Positions 16,041 to 24,641 of a stretch of DNA of 64,000 bases are shown piece by piece. The DNA is from Aureispira sp. CCB-E (GTDB lineage: Bacteria; Bacteroidota; Bacteroidia; Chitinophagales; Saprospiraceae). Every line of letters starts with the position of its first letter. The stretch's first letter is position 1. Location of the stretch: the NCBI RefSeq assembly GCF_031326345.1, contig NZ_CP133671.1, positions 4,278,001 to 4,342,000 on the forward strand. Reading direction: 5' to 3'. The translations under genes were made by a program, and so were the position numbers. The notes under the pieces are model-generated. The model worked only from the letters and a program-made list of their open reading frames with translations, ran no database searches and had not been told where the DNA came from.

Positions 16041-17416
16041 ATTCTAGCTTTTTTTTCAAATAATTCAAACTTACTCAACCAGTAACAAACCATCCAAAAA
16101 GCAGGTAAAGTTAACAGCCAATTGACTCGGCTTTGATAACGATCAAACACTCCTGAAGTAGCTGCTCCTATGAAAGCATTAACTAATAAACTTAATATAA
16201 TTAATATTGCCAACGCTTTTTGTTGTTTTGAAGTCTTAGGATGCCACAAGAGTAATAGAACAAGCAAGAAAGATATAAATACAACGATTTGTTGAATCAC
16301 ATTATTGACATCAACATAGTTCTGATTGTAACCATCTTGCATTTGGCGACTACCATCCGCTGCCAATATGTACATGGGGTAGTATAGTTTGACAGAACCT
16401 GTCACCCATTTTATATGAGGTTCTACAGGGCTATAATCAAATATAAAAAATTGAATAAATGTCGCCTCTATCGAACGTATGATATAAGCTTTTAGATATT
16501 TGGGCGTTGTCAATATTTTTTTGGTCAATTCGCCAAAATACGCCTCGTTGTGTTTTGACCACCCACCACTTTTATTTAGGTAAGAATTCTTGTGCCACAA
16601 AAAATTTCCAGCATAATACAATTTGCCAGGATGGTCACAAATACCGCCATTTAAGTCTTCTCCACAATGCTCTTCCAAATAACTTTGTACGATTCCAAAA
16701 TCGCACAGTCGAGCAAATAAGAAGATGGAGCCCCCTCTAGTTGCTACAAATTCTCCACTTTTAGAATAATGCAATGTACAAGTAAATAAATGGGTTATGA
16801 CAACGCATAAGGTCAACCATCCAACTCTTTTTTTTGTGATTCCTAATGATTGGTAATGTACTCGAAGTGCCTTGAACAAACTCCCAAAGATAACCAATAG
16901 GATCATCCCTATATTCATCACTAAATGTGAATTATGCATTCCTGATGCCGCTATAAATAGTATAATGGCAAAGATTTTTTCTTTTCGACTAAGATGTTTT
17001 TCAAGCAACATCAAGCCAAAAAGTAAAATAACTATAGGTGTAAAAATATCCGGCATCAATCTACTTACATGGAATGATACAGCAGTGGTAGTTCCTATAA
17101 TTAAACTGTAAAATATAAATAGTTTATTCCTGTTTTGTCCTTGGTAAAACTCTTTGAACATTAAATAGACCGTACCCGCCATTAAAAAACCTTGTGTAAA
17201 AACAACTAGCCATAAGGTTTCCCACAAACTTATATGCCGAATGAAACCACTGTAAAGCCAAGGTCTAGACCCTTGCACTTTATCAATAAAACCTGCATTG
17301 ATATAACTTGCAGTATCAGGAAATAAAATGGGAAAGCCATTGTAAAATGCAGGAGCACAAAAAAGCAAAGCTATAATACTTAGATAAAGTAACAACTCTA
17401 ATTTTGTTAGTTTCAT
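16037..17416 (-). CDS. Polytopic membrane protein, GT-C-like, paralogue 1 of 3
   Basis: This 459-residue protein heads the leftward cassette. It shares all conserved blocks with the two paralogues (FPILFPDTASYINAGF, GFIRHISLWETLWLVV, SRLMPDIFTPIVIL, GMHNSHLVMN, LHYSKSGEFVATRGGSIFLFARLCDFGI, LTTPKYLKAYI, GVFDRYQSRVNWLLTLPAFW). It has an extra Cys-containing loop (EEHCGEDLNGGICDH). Its stop overlaps the methyltransferase start. A bulged hairpin with a T-tract lies 125 bp upstream of its start and could act as an attenuator. Function is inferred only as for the paralogues. Confidence 0.75.
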   Translation of the reverse strand: MKLTKLELLLYLSIIALLFCAPAFYNGFPILFPDTASYINAGFIDKVQGSRPWLYSGFIRHISLWETLWLVVFTQGFLMAGTVYLMFKEFYQGQNRNKLFIFYSLIIGTTTAVSFHVSRLMPDIFTPIVILLFGLMLLEKHLSRKEKIFAIILFIAASGMHNSHLVMNIGMILLVIFGSLFKALRVHYQSLGITKKRVGWLTLCVVITHLFTCTLHYSKSGEFVATRGGSIFLFARLCDFGIVQSYLEEHCGEDLNGGICDHPGKLYYAGNFLWHKNSYLNKSGGWSKHNEAYFGELTKKILTTPKYLKAYIIRSIEATFIQFFIFDYSPVEPHIKWVTGSVKLYYPMYILAADGSRQMQDGYNQNYVDVNNVIQQIVVFISFLLVLLLLWHPKTSKQQKALAILIILSLLVNAFIGAATSGVFDRYQSRVNWLLTLPAFWMVCYWLSKFELFEKKARI

Positions 17417-17540
17417 TAAGGGCTAAATTCAAGTGAAATATTCTTTTCCCGCAAAGATAATATTTTATATGTCTGGAGGGCTTTACTGTGAGTTAAATGT
17501 TGGTTTAGGAGAGTAAAAAGTTAAAAAAAGTTGGATTTTT

Positions 17541-17614
17541 ATAAAAAAATAACCTTCCTTGTTATTAGTCATAAATTAGAACTCGAACCACCAAATCTAA
17601 TTTATCAAGGAAGG
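17541..17614 (-). terminator. Bulged two-stem hairpin with T-tract in the leader of the GT-C cassette
   Basis: Outer arms CCTTCCTTG/CAAGGAAGG (17553-17561 with 17606-17614) and perfect inner arms ATAAATTAGA/TCTAATTTAT (17571-17580 with 17596-17605) stack with a 9-nt bulge on one side and a 15-nt loop. Read on the minus strand the structure is followed by TTATTTTTTT. It lies 125 bp upstream of the first GT-C-like gene, and the gene before it already has its own terminator at 17915-17969. It therefore ends either an untranslated RNA or an attenuated leader. Confidence 0.65.
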
Positions 17615-17914
17615 CTATTTGATTACAAAAGAATTTCGTCTATTTCCTTTTCTCTTTATCTTTTTTTCTTTTGTTAATCTACACGACACTCACTAAAATG
17701 AACATTATACATAACCAACTTGTATATTTCTTCTTTCTGTTACAATTATAACGTTAATCTAAAATATGCTCAAATACAGAATATTGGCTTTATCAGAAAA
17801 AAAACATCTAAAAAATTTAACCTTTTGGCAAAAAAACTTCTTAGAATACTTCTATAGCTTTCAGATGGTATGCATTTTTGTTTTTTTTATCAGATTTTAT
17901 GCGCCATTCATTTA
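17615..17914. other. Gene-free stretch between two leftward terminators
   Basis: No convincing coding frame is present. A 50-codon frame on the plus strand (17766-17918) exists but has no recognisable features and runs into the terminator stem. If the hairpin at 17541-17614 is a real terminator, transcription must start here on the minus strand, so a leader or small RNA is possible. Confidence 0.4.
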
Positions 17915-17969
17915 CTAAAAAAGCACTCTTAAAACTTTTTTAATAGAAATATTAAGTTTTAAGAGTGCT
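17915..17969 (-). terminator. Terminator of the OmpA-family gene
   Basis: Perfect 16-bp stem AGCACTCTTAAAACTT/AAGTTTTAAGAGTGCT (17922-17937 with 17954-17969), followed on the minus strand by a run of T. It lies 43 bp after the OmpA-family stop. Confidence 0.9.
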
Positions 17970-18011
17970 CTTGGACACTAATCATTATGTCGGTCAACTA
18001 CATTGATCCTA

Positions 18012-19100
18012 TTAATCCCTACAGATCAATTCTACTTCAACTCTTCTATTTTTTTTACCTCCATTTTCAAACTTTGGTAATGGTTGTTTACTTCCATGCG
18101 CAATTGTTCGAATCCTATCATTATCAATCCCCCTTAAGACTAGAGAATTTCTAACTGCTAGCACTCGCTCTTTTGACAACTCAAAGCTCCGAATTTGGTC
18201 TCCTAAAACATCACTATGTCCATGTAAAATAATCATAGCTTGAGGATAATAATTCATATAGTCGACAATTACCTGAATTGTTTTTAAGGCATTGACGCGT
18301 CCTGCATAACTAGCACTATTGTCATCAAAATAGACATTTTTCAAGATCACCCGCTTGTTGCAATCCAAATCTTCTGAAGAATTTAATTCTTGCGGAGTAT
18401 ATGTAATTGGTTCTTGTGCTTTCACAATAATTTCATCTTTCACCGCATTTTCTGTAGAAAGATCTTCTTCCTTGGCTTCTGCATTATTAGCAATTCCCAA
18501 ATTAGATTTATTTTGAGTGGGTTCAGGAACTACTGTTATCCCCAAATTAGTAAGCATTTTATCAAAACGCTCGACACTACCTTCCATTTGCTCTACCGTT
18601 CCCAACATTGGGCTATCTTCATCTTTTACCAAAATATCGCTGCAAATTGCCAAAGTGCTAGCCTTAAAATTAATTGCTTTTACATTTCCAGGAAGCCTAC
18701 CAAAGTGCGCTTCTCCTCTAATCACCTCCCCATATCTCGCAACAAAAGAAGGTTCATCACCTGCTTCTATTTTTTTGGATTTTAATTCGCCGTTAATTGT
18801 AATGTTTTCGAGTGTAGCGTATTTGGTCAATTCAGAACCACTTCTGCCAGAAGTATACAATTTCCAAGCAGTTGATCTAGATGAGCCTGGAAAATAGATT
18901 ATTTCTTCTTCTCTACTAGCCACATATCTAAAATGAAGAATCATCTCACTAGTCGTATATTCAATTTTTGTGAGCATGAAATTTTTGTTTTGACTACGAT
19001 ATTTGGGAACATAATCGGTATAATCTGGAGCAGCGCTTGCACTAAAATAAACTCCAAACAGAAACATAAAAGAAATCAACGTGTGTACAGATAATTTCAT
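18012..19100 (-). CDS. OmpA-family outer-membrane protein
   Basis: The 362-residue protein has a signal peptide (MKLSVHTLISFMFLFGVYFSASA). A beta-rich N-terminal domain of unknown type spans about 25-180, and a spacer leads to an OmpA-like peptidoglycan-binding domain (about 253-360). That domain shows VYFDDNSASYAGRVNALKTI, IILHGHSDVLGD, FELSKERVLAVRNSLVLRGI, RIRTIAHGSKQP and KNRRVEVELI. It should anchor the outer membrane to peptidoglycan. It is transcribed alone, ending in a strong terminator. Confidence 0.88.
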   Translation of the reverse strand: MKLSVHTLISFMFLFGVYFSASAAPDYTDYVPKYRSQNKNFMLTKIEYTTSEMILHFRYVASREEEIIYFPGSSRSTAWKLYTSGRSGSELTKYATLENITINGELKSKKIEAGDEPSFVARYGEVIRGEAHFGRLPGNVKAINFKASTLAICSDILVKDEDSPMLGTVEQMEGSVERFDKMLTNLGITVVPEPTQNKSNLGIANNAEAKEEDLSTENAVKDEIIVKAQEPITYTPQELNSSEDLDCNKRVILKNVYFDDNSASYAGRVNALKTIQVIVDYMNYYPQAMIILHGHSDVLGDQIRSFELSKERVLAVRNSLVLRGIDNDRIRTIAHGSKQPLPKFENGGKKNRRVEVELICRD

Positions 19101-19401
19101 AGGATTTGTAATTTTAATTAGATAAATGTCAATTGGGAATAGAACATGTTTTGAATAAAGCGTTATCTACTAAACGTTTTACACCAATAATATGTTAACT
19201 CAGTTTCTATTTACAATAGTTGGTTAAAACCACGTAACAGTACAACTTACTACTACAGTTAATGAACGCAAATAAACTTTTTTGTAGTAATGGTTCAAAA
19301 TTGGATAATGTAACCACTCTAAGATATTATTTTTCGCAAAAACAAAGCACATAAGGCATTCTTTTTTAAGCCATTGAGCAACATTCTAGTTCAAATCATA
19401 A

Positions 19402-19441
19402 AAGAAAACCTTCCCAAAGTGTTTAACTAAGAGAAGGTTTT
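19402..19441 (-). terminator. Terminator of the subtilase gene
   Basis: Stem AAAACCTTC/GAAGGTTTT (19405-19413 with 19433-19441) with a 19-nt loop. On the minus strand it is followed by TTTTCTTTTAT. It lies 42 bp after the subtilase stop codon. Confidence 0.8.
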
Positions 19442-19482
19442 AATCATTCTAAAATAATGTTATTAATAACAATACTTATAAT

Positions 19483-21072
19483 TTATTTTTTCTTATCAGC
19501 AACAATCTTTTCAGCCATTTTTAATGCATTATAAGCATTAACAACACCACTAGTATTACACAAATCTTTAAATTCTATTTGCGTAGCGCCACCAGAACCA
19601 GGAACATTAACATATTCGTTCATTTTAACAGTAGACTCTACCAAACATTTGCGCAATTCTTTTACAGTCAACTCTGGGTAATAAGACCATACCAATGCTG
19701 CTACCCCTGCCGTTACAGGAGATGCCATACTAGTACCGCTCAATGCTTCGTATTTAGAACCAGGTACTGTTGCATAAATATCTACACCAGGAGCAAATAC
19801 ATCTACATTTCTCTTACCATAGTTAGAAAAAGTTGCTGGTGCATCAGCACCACCTCTCCAAGAAAGAGCACCAACTTCTAACCAGTTGCTGTAAGGTTTA
19901 GCTGTGTTATCTTTACAATACTTGTTTGGATAATTGCTTTCTACATCTGTATTCAAAGCACTATTTCCAGCAGCATGTACCAATAAGACACCTTTTCTTT
20001 CTGCATATTTAACTGCTTTATCAACGATTTTCTTGTCAAACGCATACCCTTTTCCAAAGCTCATGTTAATGATTTTAGCACCATTGTCAACAGCGTAAAT
20101 AATACCATTAGCAACATCTTTGTCACGCTCATCTCCATCAGGAACAACACGAACAGCCATTAACCTTACGTTATCCGCAACGCCCTTGTTTCCTATATCG
20201 TTGGTACGAACAGCTCCAACAATACCTGCAACATGCGTACCATGTCTTGCATCTGGTCCAGTGATATCGTTATTTCCATAATTTTTTTCTTTCGACTTCA
20301 TGTAATTATCTCCCACGATATCTCTAGGGTTGAACTCTTCATTGTACCCATATTCCAAGGCATCAGAATAATACTCCAAAGCACCTTCCAATTGCTTTAC
20401 AATTTCTTCGCCAGGAACTGTATCTTGAGGTGTTTCTAATTGAGGTACAAAAACAGCCTCAAACAATTGTTTTGCCATAGTAACTTTATCACCTTTGGCT
20501 TCAATTGCTTTTACATTTTCTGCCGTCATTGGCTTGTCTCCCAAAGCTTCCAACAAAGAAGTCACCACACCATAAATTGCTTGTGTCTCTTGCATGCTAT
20601 TTTGCATTCCTGTCACCTTAGCATCAAATTCTTCTCTAATCTTTTTGTAACGCTCTTCTTCTTTTTTGTTGCGTTTTTTATTTTTCAAGTAAGTATACAC
20701 ACGAGTTAACTCGTAACTATCTTTCCCCACATGTTTACCGTCTTTACCCCCGATGAAATTCCATCCATAGACATCGTCAATGTATCCATTTTTGTCATCA
20801 TCAATACCATTTCCAGCAATTTCATCTTCGTTAATCCACATCACATCTTTCAAATCCTCGTGCTCTTCGTCGATACCAGAGTCAATAATAGCGACAACGA
20901 CGGTCGAAGATTGTTTTCCTTTCAATAGCTCTTTATAAGCCTTTTCTGTACTCACTCCTTGAACATTATCGGTCTCTTTGTCCAAATTATACCAGTTCTC
21001 TGGCGCTTGAGCATTAGCAAAAAACGCTTGAGCAACGAAGCAAGCAGGAAATATTATATTTCTTAATTTCAT
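19483..21072 (-). CDS. Secreted S8-family serine peptidase (subtilisin-like)
   Basis: The 529-residue protein has a signal peptide (MKLRNIIFPACFVAQAFFANAQ). The catalytic triad is visible: Asp64 in AIIDSGID, His277 in RHGTHVAGI and Ser448 in LSGTSMASP, with the oxyanion Asn in HAAGN (370). The spacing between Asp and His is about 213 residues instead of the usual 30-40. A charged helical insertion (about 115-245, rich in K and E) fills it, next to acidic repeats that look calcium-binding (NEDEIAGNGIDDDKNGYIDD). There is no C-terminal sorting domain, so it may be periplasmic or surface-exposed. It has its own terminator. Confidence 0.92.
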   Translation of the reverse strand: MKLRNIIFPACFVAQAFFANAQAPENWYNLDKETDNVQGVSTEKAYKELLKGKQSSTVVVAIIDSGIDEEHEDLKDVMWINEDEIAGNGIDDDKNGYIDDVYGWNFIGGKDGKHVGKDSYELTRVYTYLKNKKRNKKEEERYKKIREEFDAKVTGMQNSMQETQAIYGVVTSLLEALGDKPMTAENVKAIEAKGDKVTMAKQLFEAVFVPQLETPQDTVPGEEIVKQLEGALEYYSDALEYGYNEEFNPRDIVGDNYMKSKEKNYGNNDITGPDARHGTHVAGIVGAVRTNDIGNKGVADNVRLMAVRVVPDGDERDKDVANGIIYAVDNGAKIINMSFGKGYAFDKKIVDKAVKYAERKGVLLVHAAGNSALNTDVESNYPNKYCKDNTAKPYSNWLEVGALSWRGGADAPATFSNYGKRNVDVFAPGVDIYATVPGSKYEALSGTSMASPVTAGVAALVWSYYPELTVKELRKCLVESTVKMNEYVNVPGSGGATQIEFKDLCNTSGVVNAYNALKMAEKIVADKKK

Positions 21073-21267
21073 ACTGTTGTTAAATTGTTAAGTAATCTTA
21101 TATACTGTACTTATAAAAGGCGACAAACCTTTTATACAAAATTTGTTTCATTCCAATCCTCTAATCCGAGGAATTTGATCTAGCTAAAATCAATAGCAAT
21201 GCCGATTTTTACAAACCAATACCTTTTAACAGGATTTTAAAATCCGACAAAAAAATGTTAATGCCAA

Positions 21268-22323
21268 TTACCATCTAATTAAAGCACTTGCCCATGTAAA
21301 ACCACTACCAAAAGCAGCCAAACAAATTAAGTCACCATCTTTGACCAAACCTTGCTCCCATGCTTCTGTTAGTGCAATCGGAATAGATGCTGCGGTTGTG
21401 TTACCATATTTTTGAATATTATTAAACACTTTTTCATCAGGCAACTGCAATGTTTTTTGAACAAACTGTGCAATTCTCAAGTTAGCTTGATGTGGTACTA
21501 ACAAATCAATGTCTGACACAGACAAACCTGTTGCTTGGAGCGCTTCGCCAATTACTTCTGGAAAACGTTGAACAGCATGTTTAAATACGAATTGCCCGTC
21601 CATGTTAGGATAGTGATCTCCATCCTCTACCATTTTAGGTGTAATCATTAAAGAAGCATAAGGATCTTCTTTAGGGAAAATATCTGTTTCACCAGTAAAT
21701 ACCCCTGCATGAGATCCAGGATTCTTGAAGGCAAGTTTTTCAGCATAACGACCATCTGCATGCAAATGCGTTGTCAAAATACCTTTTCCTTCTTCTGTTG
21801 TTGGTTGCAAAACAGCCGCACCAGCTCCATCTCCAAAAATTACCGTTACATCACGCCCTCTAGTACTAAAATCAATTCCTGCTGAGTGTACTTCTGATCC
21901 TATCAACAATATATTTTTGTACGTTCCTGTACGAATATACTGATCTGCTACCGACAAACCATACACAAAACCAGAACACTGGTTGCGCACATCTAGACAT
22001 CCGCAATGCCCCAAACCTAACTCACGCTGTACCAAAACCCCACCACCTGGGAAGTAATAATCAGGACTCAATGTTGCAAACACAACAAAATCAATATCTT
22101 CAGGTTTTACACCAGCACGATCCATAGCGATTCTGGCAGCTTCTGCTCCCATTGTAGAAGGAGTGTCTTTAAAACGAGTTACATAACGACGTTCTTCAAT
22201 TCCCGTTCTTGCACGAATCCATTCATCACTAGTATCCATTACTTTTGTCAAATCGTCATTCGTAACAATATTTTTAGGTACAAAAAAACCTAAACCCTTA
22301 ATTTTTGTTCTAATCTGTGTCAT
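21268..22323 (-). CDS. fabH: Beta-ketoacyl-ACP synthase III (FabH)
   Basis: FabH condenses acetyl-CoA or branched acyl-CoA with malonyl-ACP to start fatty-acid synthesis. I place the start at ATG 22323 (MTQIRTKIKGLGFFVP, 351 residues); an in-frame TTG extension to 22383 would be encoded by a repeat element, so it is not likely native. The triad is Cys116 (RNQCSGFVYG), His278 (VPHQANLRI) and Asn308 (KYGNTTAASIP). An insertion at about 200-245 makes it longer than E. coli FabH (317 residues). A MITE-like element lies 21 bp upstream of the start and must provide the 5' UTR and perhaps the promoter. Genomes of this group often have more than one FabH, so it may be a second copy. Confidence 0.92.
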   Translation of the reverse strand: MTQIRTKIKGLGFFVPKNIVTNDDLTKVMDTSDEWIRARTGIEERRYVTRFKDTPSTMGAEAARIAMDRAGVKPEDIDFVVFATLSPDYYFPGGGVLVQRELGLGHCGCLDVRNQCSGFVYGLSVADQYIRTGTYKNILLIGSEVHSAGIDFSTRGRDVTVIFGDGAGAAVLQPTTEEGKGILTTHLHADGRYAEKLAFKNPGSHAGVFTGETDIFPKEDPYASLMITPKMVEDGDHYPNMDGQFVFKHAVQRFPEVIGEALQATGLSVSDIDLLVPHQANLRIAQFVQKTLQLPDEKVFNNIQKYGNTTAASIPIALTEAWEQGLVKDGDLICLAAFGSGFTWASALIRW

Positions 22324-22344
22324 ATATAGCCTTTTACTAATGTT

Positions 22345-22545
22345 TAGTAGTTCGTTGATTTTTTTCATTTTTTGCGCTACCAAAAACTCGCTCTCCCCCG
22401 TTCTTCCCTGAGGTCACAAGTCCGTTAACAAAAAATAAAGAATACATTCACATCAATTTATTCCATGAAACGCTACTTAGTAATAGTGTCATTAAACTAA
22501 TAAAATCTATCCGCACTAGTACTTCATAGTTTCAACGAACTATTG
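22345..22545. repeat. MITE-like palindromic element, copy upstream of fabH (201 bp)
   Basis: The ends are TAGTAGTTCGTTGA (22345-22358) and TCAACGAACTATTG (22532-22545), inverted repeats that match at 12 of 14 positions. The element is flanked by an exact 6-bp direct repeat AATGTT (22339-22344 and 22546-22551). The first 25 bp (through TTCGTTGATTTTTT) match the copy at 47755, but the middle is different and locally GC-richer (near 22390-22425). No protein is encoded. It ends 21 bp before the fabH start codon. Confidence 0.75.
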
Positions 22546-22551
22546 AATGTT

Positions 22552-22916
22552 ATTAAACACCTTGTTTGCAAACATTTTTTACTTTTATAAAAAATAAAGT
22601 TGTGCCAACTGCGATGTCTTGAAAAGTGCCGTAAAAATAAGTTTTTTTTTGAAAAAACGAAGTAGAACCCAATCTACTATTTATAGCTTTCACAAACACT
22701 TTTGTCTTTTTATAAAAGGATACTGCTTTCCAAGTAATTTGCAATATCCTTACTTTTAGGTAAAAAAAAATTCTTTTTCGACCTATCTTATTAATATTCC
22801 GATAAGAATATGATTAACGATTATTAAGTATCATACTTTTGTACTATTACTTATCACGCTACGCAAAACCACTACATTCGATTGTAATCTTCTAGTTGCT
22901 TTAACTCTATCTCCTT
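22552..22916. other. Gene-free stretch between fabH element and paaI
   Basis: AT-rich sequence with homopolymer runs. The only frame, 63 codons on the minus strand (22553-22744) from a TTG, has no recognisable features and looks accidental. No terminator is obvious for the leftward paa genes. Confidence 0.5.
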
Positions 22917-23348
22917 TTATTCCATCACTTCCCATTCTTTAGAACTACGATATACCGTTCCTTTAAATATTGCTACCGTTTCCTTCGATTGATTTTCAAT
23001 CAGTACTCGATAAACACCAATTTTGTGGTTCAAACTCTCTTCGCAAACGCTAGCCAGCAGAACATCGTTAACTCGAACAGGTTGCGTATGCGATATTGAC
23101 GTTTCAATAGACACACTATGGCGACCATAAGCATTAGAAGCAAAAGCAAGCGCACTATCTGCCAACGAATACGTAATTCCTCCGTGTGCTATACCAAAAC
23201 CATTGGTCATTTCATCTCGAACGACCATTTTTAGAACCGCCTTTCCTGCATCCAAATCGACGATCTCAATCCCCAACCATTGACTAAAGGCATCGTGATT
23301 ATACATTTGTTCTTCTGCTATTTGGTATGCTTTTTCTTTTGAATTCAT
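22917..23348 (-). CDS. paaI: PaaI-type hotdog acyl-CoA thioesterase
   Basis: The 143-residue protein has the hotdog fold signature GIAHGGITYSLADSALAFASNAYG, in which the HGG segment and the Asp of LADSA form the active site, and ends with the usual VAIFKGTVYR strand. PaaI hydrolyses stalled ring-hydroxylated phenylacetyl-CoA intermediates and frees CoA. The length matches the family. Its position directly after paaH and paaG in the same direction supports the PaaI assignment over a generic thioesterase. Confidence 0.87.
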   Translation of the reverse strand: MNSKEKAYQIAEEQMYNHDAFSQWLGIEIVDLDAGKAVLKMVVRDEMTNGFGIAHGGITYSLADSALAFASNAYGRHSVSIETSISHTQPVRVNDVLLASVCEESLNHKIGVYRVLIENQSKETVAIFKGTVYRSSKEWEVME

Positions 23349-23441
23349 ATTTTGAATGGAATAACAATGCGAACCAAATCCACTCTGACTTGGCTCGCAT
23401 TTTTAATTTTAAAAAAGTTTTACGCACGCTCTGTTAAGATA

Positions 23442-24584
23442 CTATGCTTCTTTAGCCATCCGTCTCAACATTGGGCTACAGCGATATCTATCTTCATGAT
23501 ACTCATTATACAAAGTATCCAAACGATCAACACATGTTTGATAACCAATTTCTTTCGCCCATTGCAACAAACCTTTGGGATAATTGACACCTTTGGTCAT
23601 GGCTAAATCAATGTCTTCGGCAGATGCCACATTCCAGAACAACGCATCTGCTGCTTCATTGATCAACATCACGACAACTCTATCGACAATCTGTTGTCCC
23701 AATACTTGATCTTTGGTCGCTACAGGATTGTTAGCCCCTTCCGCATAATCATAATAACCTCTGCCTGTTTTACGCCCCAAGTACCCTGCTTCTGATAAGC
23801 GTTTTTGTGTAAAAGCGGGTTTGTATCTTGGGTCAAAATAAAAGGCTGTAAAGACTGTTTCTGTTACAACATAGTTGACATCATTCCCGATATAATCCAT
23901 CAATGTAAAGGGTCCCATTCTAAAACCTGCCAATTCCGTCATTGCCCAATCAATTGTCGCAACATCTGCAATTCCCTCTTCCAAAATACGCAAAGATTCG
24001 CCATAAAAAGGGCGGGCAACACGATTGACAATAAAACCAGGCGTATCTTTTGCCAAAACAGTCACTTTCTGCCAAGAATCAATCAAATCTCGTGCTTTTG
24101 TTAAGACCTCTGAACTTGTTTGAATCGCTGGAATAATTTCAACCAATTTCATCAATGGAGCTGGATTGAAGAAATGAATTCCAAGCACTCGTTCTGGTTT
24201 CGCACAAGCAGCAGCAATAGAAGCAACAGACAAAGAAGAAGTATTGGTTGCCAAAATACAAGTATCACTTACCACATCTTCCATTTTTTGGAAAACAGAT
24301 TTTTTGATGGCTAGATTTTCAACAATCGCTTCAATAACAATATCGCAATCGTTAAACTCATTAATTAAAGAAGTTTGTTGAATTCTCATTAACAAATCAC
24401 CAACATATTCTGTGGTCACTTTTCCCTTTTCGACCAAACGATGCAATACTTTAGTTAGTTGTTGAATTGATTTTTCCATCGCAGCCGCATTATTATCACA
24501 CAACACAACTTCATGACCAAATCCTGCTGCAATTTGAGCAATTCCAATTCCCATTGAACCAGCACCTAGTACTCCTACTTTCAT
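23442..24584 (-). CDS. paaH: 3-hydroxyacyl-CoA dehydrogenase of phenylacetate degradation
   Basis: The 380-residue protein has an NAD-binding start MKVGVLGAGSMGIGIAQIAA (GxGxxG at 7-12), the catalytic region LGIHFFNPAPLMKLVEIIP (His137) and DTPGFIVNRVARPFYGESLRILEEG. A second C-terminal dehydrogenase half (about 290-375, YPKGLLQWAKEIG) follows. PaaH oxidises 3-hydroxyadipyl-CoA to 3-oxoadipyl-CoA. General fatty-acid 3-hydroxyacyl-CoA dehydrogenases look alike, so the specific name relies on the neighbours paaG, paaI and paaD. It is 57 bp downstream of paaG and 93 bp upstream of paaI. Confidence 0.87.
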   Translation of the reverse strand: MKVGVLGAGSMGIGIAQIAAGFGHEVVLCDNNAAAMEKSIQQLTKVLHRLVEKGKVTTEYVGDLLMRIQQTSLINEFNDCDIVIEAIVENLAIKKSVFQKMEDVVSDTCILATNTSSLSVASIAAACAKPERVLGIHFFNPAPLMKLVEIIPAIQTSSEVLTKARDLIDSWQKVTVLAKDTPGFIVNRVARPFYGESLRILEEGIADVATIDWAMTELAGFRMGPFTLMDYIGNDVNYVVTETVFTAFYFDPRYKPAFTQKRLSEAGYLGRKTGRGYYDYAEGANNPVATKDQVLGQQIVDRVVVMLINEAADALFWNVASAEDIDLAMTKGVNYPKGLLQWAKEIGYQTCVDRLDTLYNEYHEDRYRCSPMLRRMAKEA

Positions 24585-24641
24585 TTTTTATTTTTTTGAG
24601 TTTTAAACCTAATAATCAATCTTTTTTGCTAAAACAGCCCC

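Noticed and set aside
17581-17605. GGTTCGAGTTC on the minus strand, resembling a tRNA T-arm
   Set aside because: The bases around it do not pair as a T-stem and no other tRNA arm is present; they belong to a terminator-like hairpin.
17766-17918. 50-codon frame on the plus strand
   Set aside because: It overlaps the stem of the OmpA terminator and has no protein features beyond an AT-rich hydrophobic stretch.
19214-19231. CAATAGTTGGTTAAAACC as an end of the MITE-like family
   Set aside because: No inverted partner within 300 bp and the central CG of the end motif is lost.
22553-22744. 63-codon frame on the minus strand
   Set aside because: TTG start, low-complexity sequence next to a repeat element, no recognisable domain and no ribosome-binding context.
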